From an uncultured Bacilli bacterium (GTDB lineage: Bacteria; Bacillota_I; Bacilli_A; RF39; UBA660), in contig CAKOPC010000002.1 of assembly GCA_934098705.1 (NCBI GenBank), positions 1-64,000 on the forward strand: DNA of 64,000 bases, given 5' to 3'. The stretch's first letter is position 1, and the number at the start of each line of letters is the position of its first letter. The translations under genes were made by a program, and so were the position numbers. The notes below the pieces were generated by a model. The model ran no database searches, was not told the origin of the DNA, and was given only the letters and a program-made list of their open reading frames with translations. Shown here piece by piece: positions 15,734 through 22,904 of the stretch.

Positions 15734-15784
15734 TTTTTTCACTTTTATGTGTATGTACTGAAGATCAAGCACGAGAAGGTTTTA
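15734..15784. other. Right attachment junction of the inner element
   Basis: Element DNA TTTTTTCACTTTTATGTGTA-TGT meets ACT (15757-15759) and then the recombinase codons for EDQAREGF. The element side here, CACTTTTATGTGTATG, is nearly complementary to the element side of the left junction, CATACTCTTAAAAGTG. That gives the two arms of an attP with TACT between them. Confidence 0.7.
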
Positions 15785-17634
15785 GTTTACCAGAACAAAA
15801 AGAAAGATTAGAGGCATATTGTAAATTCAAAGGTTTTGTTATTAAAGACTATTATACCGACGCTGGTATAAGTGCTAAAACAGGCAATTATAGACCTGAA
15901 TTTGAAAGACTTAAAGAAGATATTAAATCAAAGAAAATAAACACTATAATTGCTTTAAAACAAGATAGAATAACAAGAAGTATTTTTGACTGGGAAGAAC
16001 TTATGAGATTTCTTGAGGAAAATGACGCTTATCTTGATTGTGTTAACGATGATATTAATACTACTAATGCTAATGGCAAAATGGTTTCAAGAATATTAAT
16101 GAGTGTATCACAACAAGAAATAGAAAGAACAAGTGAAAGAACTAAGGTTGGTTTAGCTGGTGCTATTAAACAAGGACACATACCACATCAAGCACCACTC
16201 GGTTATAAACATGAAAATAAAAAATTAGTTATAGACCATTTAACAAAAGATGTTGTCATAAGAATATTTGAACTTTATCATAAAGGAATGTCATATCAAA
16301 AGATAAGTACACTATTTAATAAAGAACAAGTATTGGGTAAAACAAATTGGAGAGATTCTTCTATTGTTGCAATTTTAGAAAATGAAATATACAAAGGTGA
16401 TTTTGTTCATGGTAAAAGGACGAAACATCCTACTTATTATGAAAATGTTGTTGAACCTATTGTTAGTAAAGAAATGTGGGAAGAATGCCAAGTTCAAAAG
16501 AAAAAAAATTCTAAAAGTTATCAAAGAACTTTAACATATCTATTCTTACAAAAATTAAAATGTCCTAAATGTAATAGAATTTTAGGTGGTAAAGCAACTC
16601 AAAAGAAAAATGGTAATATTTATTATTACTATTACTGCCATGATTGTAAGATAAACTTTAAGGAAAATTTAGTTGAAGAATATTTTAATGATTTTGTAAA
16701 TGAACTTGTAGAATATGATTCAGTAGTAAATCAGTTCTTCTTACCAATGATTAAGCAAAAATTTGATGAACCACAAGAAGAATTAAAGAAAGATATCAAT
16801 AAGCAAAAAGACAAACTAGAAAGAATTAAAAGAGCTTATATAAATGGTGTGTTTAGTTTAGAAGAATATAACGATGAAAGAAAGTTAGTTGAATCTGCTC
16901 TTGAAAAATTACAAAATGAACTTGATGAAGCAACCTCTTGTGAAACTCTTAATTTTACCCCACAAGATATTTTACTAAAAAGAGATATTGATTATATAAA
17001 TAAAGTTAAATTAGAAAAGGAATATAAAGAAAGAACTAAAACTTGGAAAGATTATACAAGAGAAGAAAAATCAGAACTTATTATGAAATATGTTGATAAT
17101 ATTAAATTAGGTATTCTTAACAATTATATTTATGTAGATAATATCAATTTTAGAGAATCAATATGTAAGCCTTGTAATGAATTATTTGATGCTGGTTATA
17201 TTGATGTTAAGACACCTGTTATTTTTGGTAATATTGTAGGTCAAATTAGGTTTAGTAATTACTTACCTGAAAAAGAAATTGGTGAACATATAATGAGATT
17301 AAGACAGTATTATGATGTTGGTTTTGAAGAAGCAACTTATTATGTAGAAGATAGAATATTCTATTTTAATTTCATTCACGATGACAGAGCGATAGTCAGA
17401 ATATTCCCTATGGAAGATTATGCAAAAATAGATCCTGATATAAAAATGAAAGAATATAAATATGGAATTATTTATATTCGTGGTAGAGATGAGTTTCAAA
17501 TGCAAGATATAAATACTGCTTTTGATTATATACCTGATGAAACTAATGATTGTGTTATTTATACGAAAGAACCTGTTCCTATTGAAATTGGAGTAAAACC
17601 TGTAAAGAAAGAATTGTTGTATGAAGAAGAATAA
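15757..17634 (+). pseudogene. 3' part of the outer serine recombinase, no start codon
   Basis: 625 codons without a plausible start: the frame is open only from 15730 and has no ATG, GTG or TTG before the conserved motif. It begins exactly at TEDQAREGFSLPEQKERL and continues through the resolvase domain (KQDRITRS, QQEIERTSERT), the recombinase domain (APLGYKHENKK), a zinc ribbon (CPKCNRI ... CHDCK) and a coiled coil. From about 17158 to the end follows an unusual extension of roughly 158 residues. Together with the fragment at 6925 it forms a complete gene of about 640 codons. Translation of this half from the internal ATG at 16003 would give a protein without the catalytic Ser. Confidence 0.85.
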
Positions 17635-17739
17635 AATGCGTGGCACGTTTTGTTGTATAGCAATGAAAGTGGCGATAGCATTTTATAAGACTTATGTAAT
17701 TTTGTTTTATTACGAAGTTTTAAAACATTATGGAATAAG

Positions 17740-17835
17740 TCATAAAAGGGTTCTAGGGAATCCCTAGCCCACGAGGTTATTTTGTTAGTATGACAAAATA
17801 CCTAGGGGGTTAAATATTTTGGCTTTGACAAAATA
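17740..17835 (+). other. Candidate origin of transfer (oriT) of the outer element
   Basis: The 230-bp gap before the relaxase operon is full of symmetric sequence: CTAGGGA/TCCCTAG (17753-17767); then AGGTTATTTTGT (17774-17785) pairing with ACAAAATACCT (17793-17803); and a direct repeat TGACAAAATA at 17791 and again at 17826. Relaxases of the MobV/Pre class nick at such inverted repeats immediately upstream of their own gene. The nick position cannot be given from sequence alone. Confidence 0.55.
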
Positions 17836-17866
17836 TATCTCTAAAAAACAAAGGAGTTGATTATTT

Positions 17867-18067
17867 ATGAAGAAAGAATTTTATAACTTAAAATATGGAA
17901 AATGTAAATTATTAGATGAGAAAAAAGACTTATATTTAGTGTATGCCGAAAACTGTGAACTACATTATATTGTTTGTACCTATATTGATAATATGGGAAC
18001 TATGATGGGTCAAGAATTTTTTGAAAAACTAAATCAAGCCAAATTATACTTTAATAAAGGAGCGTGA
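17867..18067 (+). CDS. Small protein preceding the relaxase
   Basis: 66 residues, starting MKKEFYNLKYGKCKLLDEKK, with three Cys and a compact alpha/beta look. Its stop codon TGA overlaps the relaxase start region. An AAAGGAG site precedes its ATG. Translational coupling to the relaxase suggests an accessory transfer or regulatory protein; no family is recognised. Confidence 0.6.
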   Translation: MKKEFYNLKYGKCKLLDEKKDLYLVYAENCELHYIVCTYIDNMGTMMGQEFFEKLNQAKLYFNKGA

Positions 18068-19449
18068 TTATTATAGAACTAGCATATTCTTTTCATTTAG
18101 GTAGTGATAAAAATAAAAGAAACACATCAAGAAGTAGTGCTAAATCTAATAGAAGTGGAACCACATCTCTATCAAATAATGCCATACAAAATTCGGCAGG
18201 TTTAACGAAAGTAGATAAACATAATTATAGAAAGTATGATAACAATCAAAATAACATTGAAATTATTAAAGGCAGTTCTTCATTAGTTGATGATGTCAAA
18301 AAATTATATAAGGAAGAATTTGATGAATCGAAAGAAGAATATAATCTAAAGCAAGTAAGAGATGATAGAAAAATCAAAGATTATTTCACTCATATAAGTA
18401 ATAATGAGAAAAATGATTTAGCCTGTGAAATAATAATTGAACTTGGAGATAAAAAGTATTGGGATACAAAAGATGATAAGTTTAAAAGAAGAATGACAAA
18501 TGTTTATAAAAAGCAAATTGAAGATTTAGAAATTATATTACCTACTTTTAAGATAGCAAGTGCTATTATTCATTATGATGAAACAAGTCCACACTTGCAT
18601 ATAGTAGGCATTCCTATAAAATTTAATAATAAAAATGGTATGAAAAAACAAGTTGGTAAATCAGATGTATTTACAAAAGAAAGTTTAAGAAAATTACAAG
18701 ATAAAATGCGCACATTATGTATTGAATCCTTTAATAAAGAATATAACCTAACTAACACTTTAAAAGGCAAGAAAAAAGGCAGAAATCATGATTATCATAT
18801 TACTGAAATGGACAATTATTTAGAAATGAAAGAACAGCTTGAAAAAAATCAAGAAAGTTTAAATAAAGCCAAACAACAATCTGACTTGCTAGATAATAAT
18901 GTAAAAGAAACAAAAGAGATTGTTAATAATTTAAAATTAGCATTTGGTAGAAAAGATAAATATGTTATAACACAAGAGCGTAAAGATAAAATCAATAGTT
19001 TTATCAGCCAAGTAGAAAATACAAATAAAGAATATAAGAATATTCAAAAATTATCAACAACACTTACCAATGTTGACTCTAATATTAAAGAAAACAATAA
19101 GAAAATAAAAATACTCACTGAAAATAATGAGGCATTGGAATTAAGAGTTAAAAGTCTTACTGAAAAAAATAAGTTAAAAGATAATGAAATTGATGAATTA
19201 AAAGAAGAAAATAATTCTTTATTTGCAGAACTTAATTATTTCAAAAATAAGTTCATAAGGCTTATTCAATTTATAAAAAACAGATTATTTAATAGAAAAG
19301 ATAGAGATAAATATCGTGATTTCTCAAAAGATTTATACGAACATGGTGTTATTGAAGATGATACAATTAAAGAATTAAACGAAACTTATAAATTCAACAA
19401 AGAGCATGATTTAGACAAAGAAAAAGATGATTACGAAATTAGAATGTAA
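18064..19449 (+). CDS. mob: MobV/Pre-family relaxase
   Basis: 461 residues. The N-terminal half has the catalytic histidine motif of MobV/Pre relaxases, HYDETSPHLHIVGIP (HxDExxPHxH type), and the upstream YFTHISNN block; the C-terminal half is a long coiled coil (about 255-400). It nicks DNA at oriT and covalently pilots the strand in mobilization by a helper conjugation system. The start is uncertain: GTG at 18064 lies only 1 nt from GGAG (18059-18062), while two ATT codons (18067, 18070) have better spacing. No type IV secretion genes are nearby, so the element is mobilizable rather than self-transmissible. Confidence 0.88.
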   Translation: MIIIELAYSFHLGSDKNKRNTSRSSAKSNRSGTTSLSNNAIQNSAGLTKVDKHNYRKYDNNQNNIEIIKGSSSLVDDVKKLYKEEFDESKEEYNLKQVRDDRKIKDYFTHISNNEKNDLACEIIIELGDKKYWDTKDDKFKRRMTNVYKKQIEDLEIILPTFKIASAIIHYDETSPHLHIVGIPIKFNNKNGMKKQVGKSDVFTKESLRKLQDKMRTLCIESFNKEYNLTNTLKGKKKGRNHDYHITEMDNYLEMKEQLEKNQESLNKAKQQSDLLDNNVKETKEIVNNLKLAFGRKDKYVITQERKDKINSFISQVENTNKEYKNIQKLSTTLTNVDSNIKENNKKIKILTENNEALELRVKSLTEKNKLKDNEIDELKEENNSLFAELNYFKNKFIRLIQFIKNRLFNRKDRDKYRDFSKDLYEHGVIEDDTIKELNETYKFNKEHDLDKEKDDYEIRM

Positions 19450-19457
19450 TCATCTTT
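19423..19457 (+). terminator. Terminator overlapping the relaxase stop
   Basis: A perfect 12-bp stem (AAAGATGATTAC with GTAATCATCTTT) around an 11-nt loop. The relaxase stop lies within the 3' arm. Confidence 0.8.
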
Positions 19458-19462
19458 AAAAC

Positions 19463-20563
19463 TCACATCCTTCTACCAGCACGTCTTGCAATATCGTCAA
19501 TATCTTCTTGGGAAAAATATGCACCATATTCTTTTTGCATTGAATTCCATATTTTATTAAAATTACCAACAATTTGATTTGCTGTGTTTAAATCTATAAA
19601 ATTATTCTTTCGATAATAATTTATTTTTTTATTCAAAAAATCTGGCAAAATATTCATTACTCTTTTTACCTCATCACTTGGTAATTTTTGATTACTTAGG
19701 GATAATGTAAAAAGTCTATCTAAATATTCACAAAAAGTTCTATAATACCCATTACCCATATACTTATCAAATTCTTCTTCAATATGCAATGGATCATAAA
19801 CTATTCCATATAAAAAATCATTTACTCGATGTTGTTCACCATTTTTTAATTTTGTTTTAACATCAAAAATTCCACATCCACTTTTAACAACACTATCATA
19901 ATCAGGATTAGCAACATTTGAAAAAGCAGCGATAGCGAGTCTTGTTAAAGAAGTAAATATAGAATATCCTGTCTTTTCATTTCCCCAGTCATTATAATTG
20001 TTATTTAAAATGTCATTTACAGTTTTTGAACTGTTGTTTGAATCAAAATAATTTATAGCTATAGATGAAATTATATCCATCATAGTTTCGTTAAACATTT
20101 TTCCATAATAATGTTGTCCAACTAAATCTCCTGTTGATGGATTGGTTTCTTTAATCATGCCCATATGATTTTCACAACGAATGTCATCTTTAATAATTCC
20201 ATCTTCATGTTCAGACATTAATTGAGGTAATAAATTGACAAATGAATGACAAAATTCATGAGTACCCTCGTGTTTTATCCAATTTGATTGTGTACTGCTT
20301 GCCCCTTTATATCCTAACATTTCAATTATAAGTTTTTTTGTTTTATCATCTAATCTACATATTCCCGGTGTGCTATGGTTAATTCTATCATGCAAGCTAC
20401 CTTGTGGAAAGACATTTACATTTGAAACCATTTGTTCCCAATATTCTTCAAAAGCATTAATCTTATCAGCATTTTTCTTTCCAAAAATAATATAAGCAAT
20501 ATTATGAAATGATTTTTCTATAAGTATCTTGTCTTCTTCACAAGTATAATAATACTTAGTCAT
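19463..20563 (-). CDS. Putative zinc-metallopeptidase-like protein (HEGTHEFCH)
   Basis: A 366-residue cytoplasmic-looking protein without signal peptide. The only motif is HEGTHEFCH at residues 98-106, which contains two overlapping HExxH signatures (98-102 and 102-106) in a helix-like context, preceded by many polar residues. HExxH is the zinc site of gluzincin and metzincin peptidases. The third ligand cannot be named. The gene is convergent with the relaxase and read away from the element. It may be cargo of the outer element or a host gene. No family is recognised. Confidence 0.55.
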   Translation of the reverse strand: MTKYYYTCEEDKILIEKSFHNIAYIIFGKKNADKINAFEEYWEQMVSNVNVFPQGSLHDRINHSTPGICRLDDKTKKLIIEMLGYKGASSTQSNWIKHEGTHEFCHSFVNLLPQLMSEHEDGIIKDDIRCENHMGMIKETNPSTGDLVGQHYYGKMFNETMMDIISSIAINYFDSNNSSKTVNDILNNNYNDWGNEKTGYSIFTSLTRLAIAAFSNVANPDYDSVVKSGCGIFDVKTKLKNGEQHRVNDFLYGIVYDPLHIEEEFDKYMGNGYYRTFCEYLDRLFTLSLSNQKLPSDEVKRVMNILPDFLNKKINYYRKNNFIDLNTANQIVGNFNKIWNSMQKEYGAYFSQEDIDDIARRAGRRM

Positions 20564-20715
20564 TAAATACCTCCATTCATTTTATCATTAGCATTATAAT
20601 AATAAAGATTATAATTATTATAACATATTTTTTTATATCTTACAATTCAGTTTCATCATAAATAATCAAAGAAACTAAATAACTAGTTAAAAAAATATTT
20701 ATTTTATGTTATACT
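20564..20715. other. Intergenic stretch, no gene seen
   Basis: AT-rich spacer upstream of the HExxH gene. It should hold that gene's promoter on the minus strand. Near its right end TGTTATACT (20707-20715) looks like an extended -10 box for the plus-strand small RNA/ORF that follows. Confidence 0.4.
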
Positions 20716-20735
20716 AATATTAGTGATTGATATTT

Positions 20736-20862
20736 ATGTATCAATTCGTATATTGGAAAAAAGTTGTAGATACCTACGACATTGGCTCCAAATTGATAGG
20801 AAACTCGGAAAATTTACTTCTGAGAGTAATAAATGCTAACTAGAAATAGTTAGTTTTTTTTT
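20736..20862 (+). ncRNA. Short terminated transcript, structured RNA and/or 35-codon ORF
   Basis: A compact unit with an extended -10 (TGTTATACT, 20707-20715), a body, and a strong terminator. The body contains 8-bp arms TATCAATT (20739-20746) and AATTGATA (about 20796-20803) enclosing a second hairpin GTTGTAG/CTACGAC, and a CTCGG/CTGAG stem further on. The same stretch is also open as an ORF from 20736 to 20843 (MYQFVYWKKVVDTYDIGSKL...). No clear ribosome site precedes it. I could not match it to a known riboswitch class. Confidence 0.4.
20836..20862 (+). terminator. Terminator of the small transcript
   Basis: CTAACTA, loop GAAA, TAGTTAG, followed by nine T residues: a textbook rho-independent terminator. 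It has no conventional gene directly upstream on this strand, which is the main sign that a small transcript exists here. Confidence 0.85.
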
Positions 20863-20934
20863 AATATAAATTTTATTATATAAAAAGATTAGTTGTATTT
20901 CAAACTAATTCAATCAACAAATTGTAATTTATAT

Positions 20935-21732
20935 TTATCTTTTCTTAACAGGAAATTGAATCTCTGTTAAATAATCTTCTTCATTTTCTTTATTCCAACA
21001 TCCATCAATATAACATTCTCTCGCATTATCTATTATCTCATATCCATTATCTTCAATGTACTTTAAAATAATATTATAAGAATCTCTTAAATTATTATAA
21101 GCTCCTTTGTGATAAATACATACTGCTGTAATAGGATTTGATTTCATAAACTTAACTTTATCAGTTTCATTGCCTAATTTTTCAACTGCTTGTGCATATC
21201 TAATCTTAATATCTTTTTCTTTGTATTCTCCATCTAAATAACTGATATAACAATAATCTGGGTTTATGCACTTTAAGTTTGGATTTGCTTTTGCACATTC
21301 TGTTCCTGCTTGTAAAACAAATTCTGTAATTTTACTAAAATCCTCTATCATTCCATCACAATAATAAATAATGTAACTTGGAATGTCTTTGATAAAAATC
21401 TCATTTTTCATATTATTTTCCTCCAATAAATAATTTATTTTAGAAAGCTCAATATTAAAATTAGCAATATTTTTCTCAATTTCATTTTTTCTTTTATTAA
21501 GAATTAACGACATATTTTGTCCATCTAAAACTTTTTTAATGTCTTTAATTGATAAACCTATTTGCCTTAAGGATATTATCTTTGAAATATCAACTAACTG
21601 ACTACTTTCATAATACCTATAACTCGTATTTTGGTCTATAAAAACAGGTTTTAATAGTCCTTCTTTTTCATAGTATCTTAATGCCTTTATGGTGGTTTTA
21701 GACATTTTAGAAAAATCTCCTATTTTATACAT
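20935..21732 (-). CDS. MerR-family activator with GyrI-like effector domain
   Basis: 265 residues from ATG 21732, set by GAGGAGG 7 nt upstream. The N-terminal MerR domain begins MYKIGDFSKMSKTTIKALRY and has YYEKEGLLKP and the YRYY block; a helical linker (about 80-115) leads to a C-terminal GyrI/AraC-effector-like domain that binds bulky ligands in BmrR-type regulators. Such proteins activate efflux or stress genes by untwisting a long spacer between -35 and -10. No efflux gene is adjacent, so the target is unknown. Confidence 0.85.
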   Translation of the reverse strand: MYKIGDFSKMSKTTIKALRYYEKEGLLKPVFIDQNTSYRYYESSQLVDISKIISLRQIGLSIKDIKKVLDGQNMSLILNKRKNEIEKNIANFNIELSKINYLLEENNMKNEIFIKDIPSYIIYYCDGMIEDFSKITEFVLQAGTECAKANPNLKCINPDYCYISYLDGEYKEKDIKIRYAQAVEKLGNETDKVKFMKSNPITAVCIYHKGAYNNLRDSYNIILKYIEDNGYEIIDNARECYIDGCWNKENEEDYLTEIQFPVKKR

Positions 21733-21846
21733 ATCTTGCCTCCTCAAATTATTTATACTACCTACTCTAAGGGGAGAGTCAATATCTTTTAATGAAATTT
21801 TTTAAATTATTAAATTACTATTTATTTAACTAATCGTTAAATTTAA

Positions 21847-22407
21847 TTATTTATAAAATCTTAATACTTGATATTGATAATAATCATTGCTGTCTAAATA
21901 GCCAACAGAAATACCTTTTCCATTGTATGCTGTTTTACCAGTAGTCGATTTAGTTTTTGCTTCATCTAATAAGGTATTAATTTCATCTCCTGTTGCTTCA
22001 TTATAATTTGCTTTTATCAAATGTTTAGTATATGTAAGTGCATCATCACCATACTTACTAGTTTTATCTACATAAATGAGCATATAATCTACAATATCAG
22101 TTGCTTTATCTCCAGTATATTTTTCAGGAACAACTACTAATGAAACACCATCGACTAATCCATACCAGTACTGATTATTATATTCAGTTAAATAATCAGT
22201 TGATGCTGGAGATAATGTACTATTATCTACAATTTCAGTATTAAATTTTGCAACTAAAACATCAGCAGTTTCTTTTTCAACAGATCCATACTTTTCTTGA
22301 CTTTCTTGTAAATCTTTTTTAGCATCCTCTACACTAGACTTACCACAACCTGTTAATCCCAATACCATAACTCCACATAATAAAATAGTTAAAATTGTTT
22401 TTTTCAT
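21847..22407 (-). CDS. Putative surface lipoprotein
   Basis: 186 residues with a lipoprotein signal: MKKTILTILLCGVMVLGLTGC, the lipobox being LTGC at 18-21. The mature part starts with a helical linker (SVEDAKKDLQESQEKYG) and then a globular domain rich in Tyr. No domain is recognised. GGAGG precedes the ATG. It is transcribed in the same direction as the MerR gene but is separated from it by 115 bp, so it may or may not share a promoter. Confidence 0.65.
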   Translation of the reverse strand: MKKTILTILLCGVMVLGLTGCGKSSVEDAKKDLQESQEKYGSVEKETADVLVAKFNTEIVDNSTLSPASTDYLTEYNNQYWYGLVDGVSLVVVPEKYTGDKATDIVDYMLIYVDKTSKYGDDALTYTKHLIKANYNEATGDEINTLLDEAKTKSTTGKTAYNGKGISVGYLDSNDYYQYQVLRFYK

Positions 22408-22641
22408 AATTAATCCTCCATTTCAAAAAATTACTATTTATCTATCATATACATAATACCATAGAAATAGTAAAAAATATAGAAATTAATTATTGCAAAC
22501 CATATTATATACAAATAATCTTATTTAAATAGCTTTATTAACTGTTTTTCGTAACGTTATTGCAAATAAAAATATAATATAAAATGAAAAATAACAAATA
22601 AAAATTGCATAAAAAACACTAATTAAGAGTATACTAATATT
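22408..22641. other. Intergenic stretch without visible genes
   Basis: AT-rich, no reading frame worth reporting. It must hold the promoter of the lipoprotein gene on the minus strand. A TATACT box at 22630-22635 reads to the right into the structured RNA at 22642. Confidence 0.4.
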
Positions 22642-22760
22642 GACAATTATCATTAAAAATGATATTATTGCCACATAAGAACTCTGTTCAAGCCGAAGCT
22701 TTACGTTAAGTACGTGAAAGGTTTATGTAGGAAGAATGGAGTTTTTATTTTGAATTTTTT
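22642..22760 (+). ncRNA. Candidate antisense/structured small RNA
   Basis: After a TATACT box (22630-22635), two hairpins are seen: TATCATT/AATGATA near 22649, and a long one with arms AACTCTGTTC (22680-22689) and GAATGGAGTT (22734-22743) that encloses CTTTACGT/ACGTGAAAG. A T-rich run follows (22742-22760). It converges on the small hydrophobic ORF at 22762-22878 of the opposite strand, an arrangement like the txpA/ratA-type antitoxin RNAs. Confidence 0.45.
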
Positions 22761-22761
22761 G

Positions 22762-22878
22762 TTAACGATGAATCAAATACACTGTTTTTAGATTTAAAAC
22801 ACCAATGTCTATAAGAATCATTCCAATTATTAGCAAAATCACCACGACTACTAGTTGATACCCTAAAGCTTCAAACAT
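22762..22878 (-). CDS. 38-residue hydrophobic peptide, possible type I toxin
   Basis: MFEALGYQLVVVVILLIIGM followed by ILIDIGVLNLKTVYLIHR: one membrane helix with a short polar start and a basic end, the build of TxpA/BsrE-like type I toxins. The ribosome site is weak (only TTAGAAAA precedes). The ORF converges with a candidate antisense RNA on the plus strand. It lies 27 bp beyond the stop codon of the membrane protein at 22905. Assignment is by size, composition and arrangement only. Confidence 0.35.
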   Translation of the reverse strand: MFEALGYQLVVVVILLIIGMILIDIGVLNLKTVYLIHR

Positions 22879-22904
22879 TTTTCTAAATTTTTAACCAATT
22901 TTTA

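Larger units (their letters stand above)
6970..15758. mobile_element. Inner serine-recombinase element nested in a recombinase gene
   Basis: The boundaries are inferred from the split recombinase: the 5' part ends in ACT at 6970-6972 and the 3' part resumes with ACT at 15757-15759. The element is about 8.8 kb. Contents: a large serine recombinase at the left end, reading outward toward the junction; a structured non-coding stretch; four short to medium unknown genes (9317-11882); an XRE regulator; a zinc-ribbon protein; an anchored protein; an excisionase-like protein; a small coiled-coil protein; a RepL-like protein; and a small minus-strand gene. No relaxase, capsid or type IV secretion gene is visible, so it is likely an integrative element or satellite that depends on others for transfer. 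Confidence 0.8.

Noticed and set aside
15730..15756. Alternative upstream start for the 3' recombinase part
   Set aside because: The frame from 15730 contains only TTA, TTT, TCA, CTT and similar codons with no start, and this DNA belongs to the inner element's attachment arm.
16003..17634. The large plus-strand frame from 16003 as an intact recombinase
   Set aside because: The resolvase homology begins upstream at 15757, without a start codon, and the catalytic Ser is 8.8 kb to the left; it is the 3' half of a split gene.
20804..20830. CTGAGA word that might indicate a TPP riboswitch
   Set aside because: The second conserved half of the TPP aptamer is missing and no thiamine gene is near.
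22668..22752. Long hairpin as SRP (4.5S) or 6S RNA
   Set aside because: The GGAA tetraloop region and the internal loop of SRP RNA are missing, and the molecule is too short for 6S RNA.
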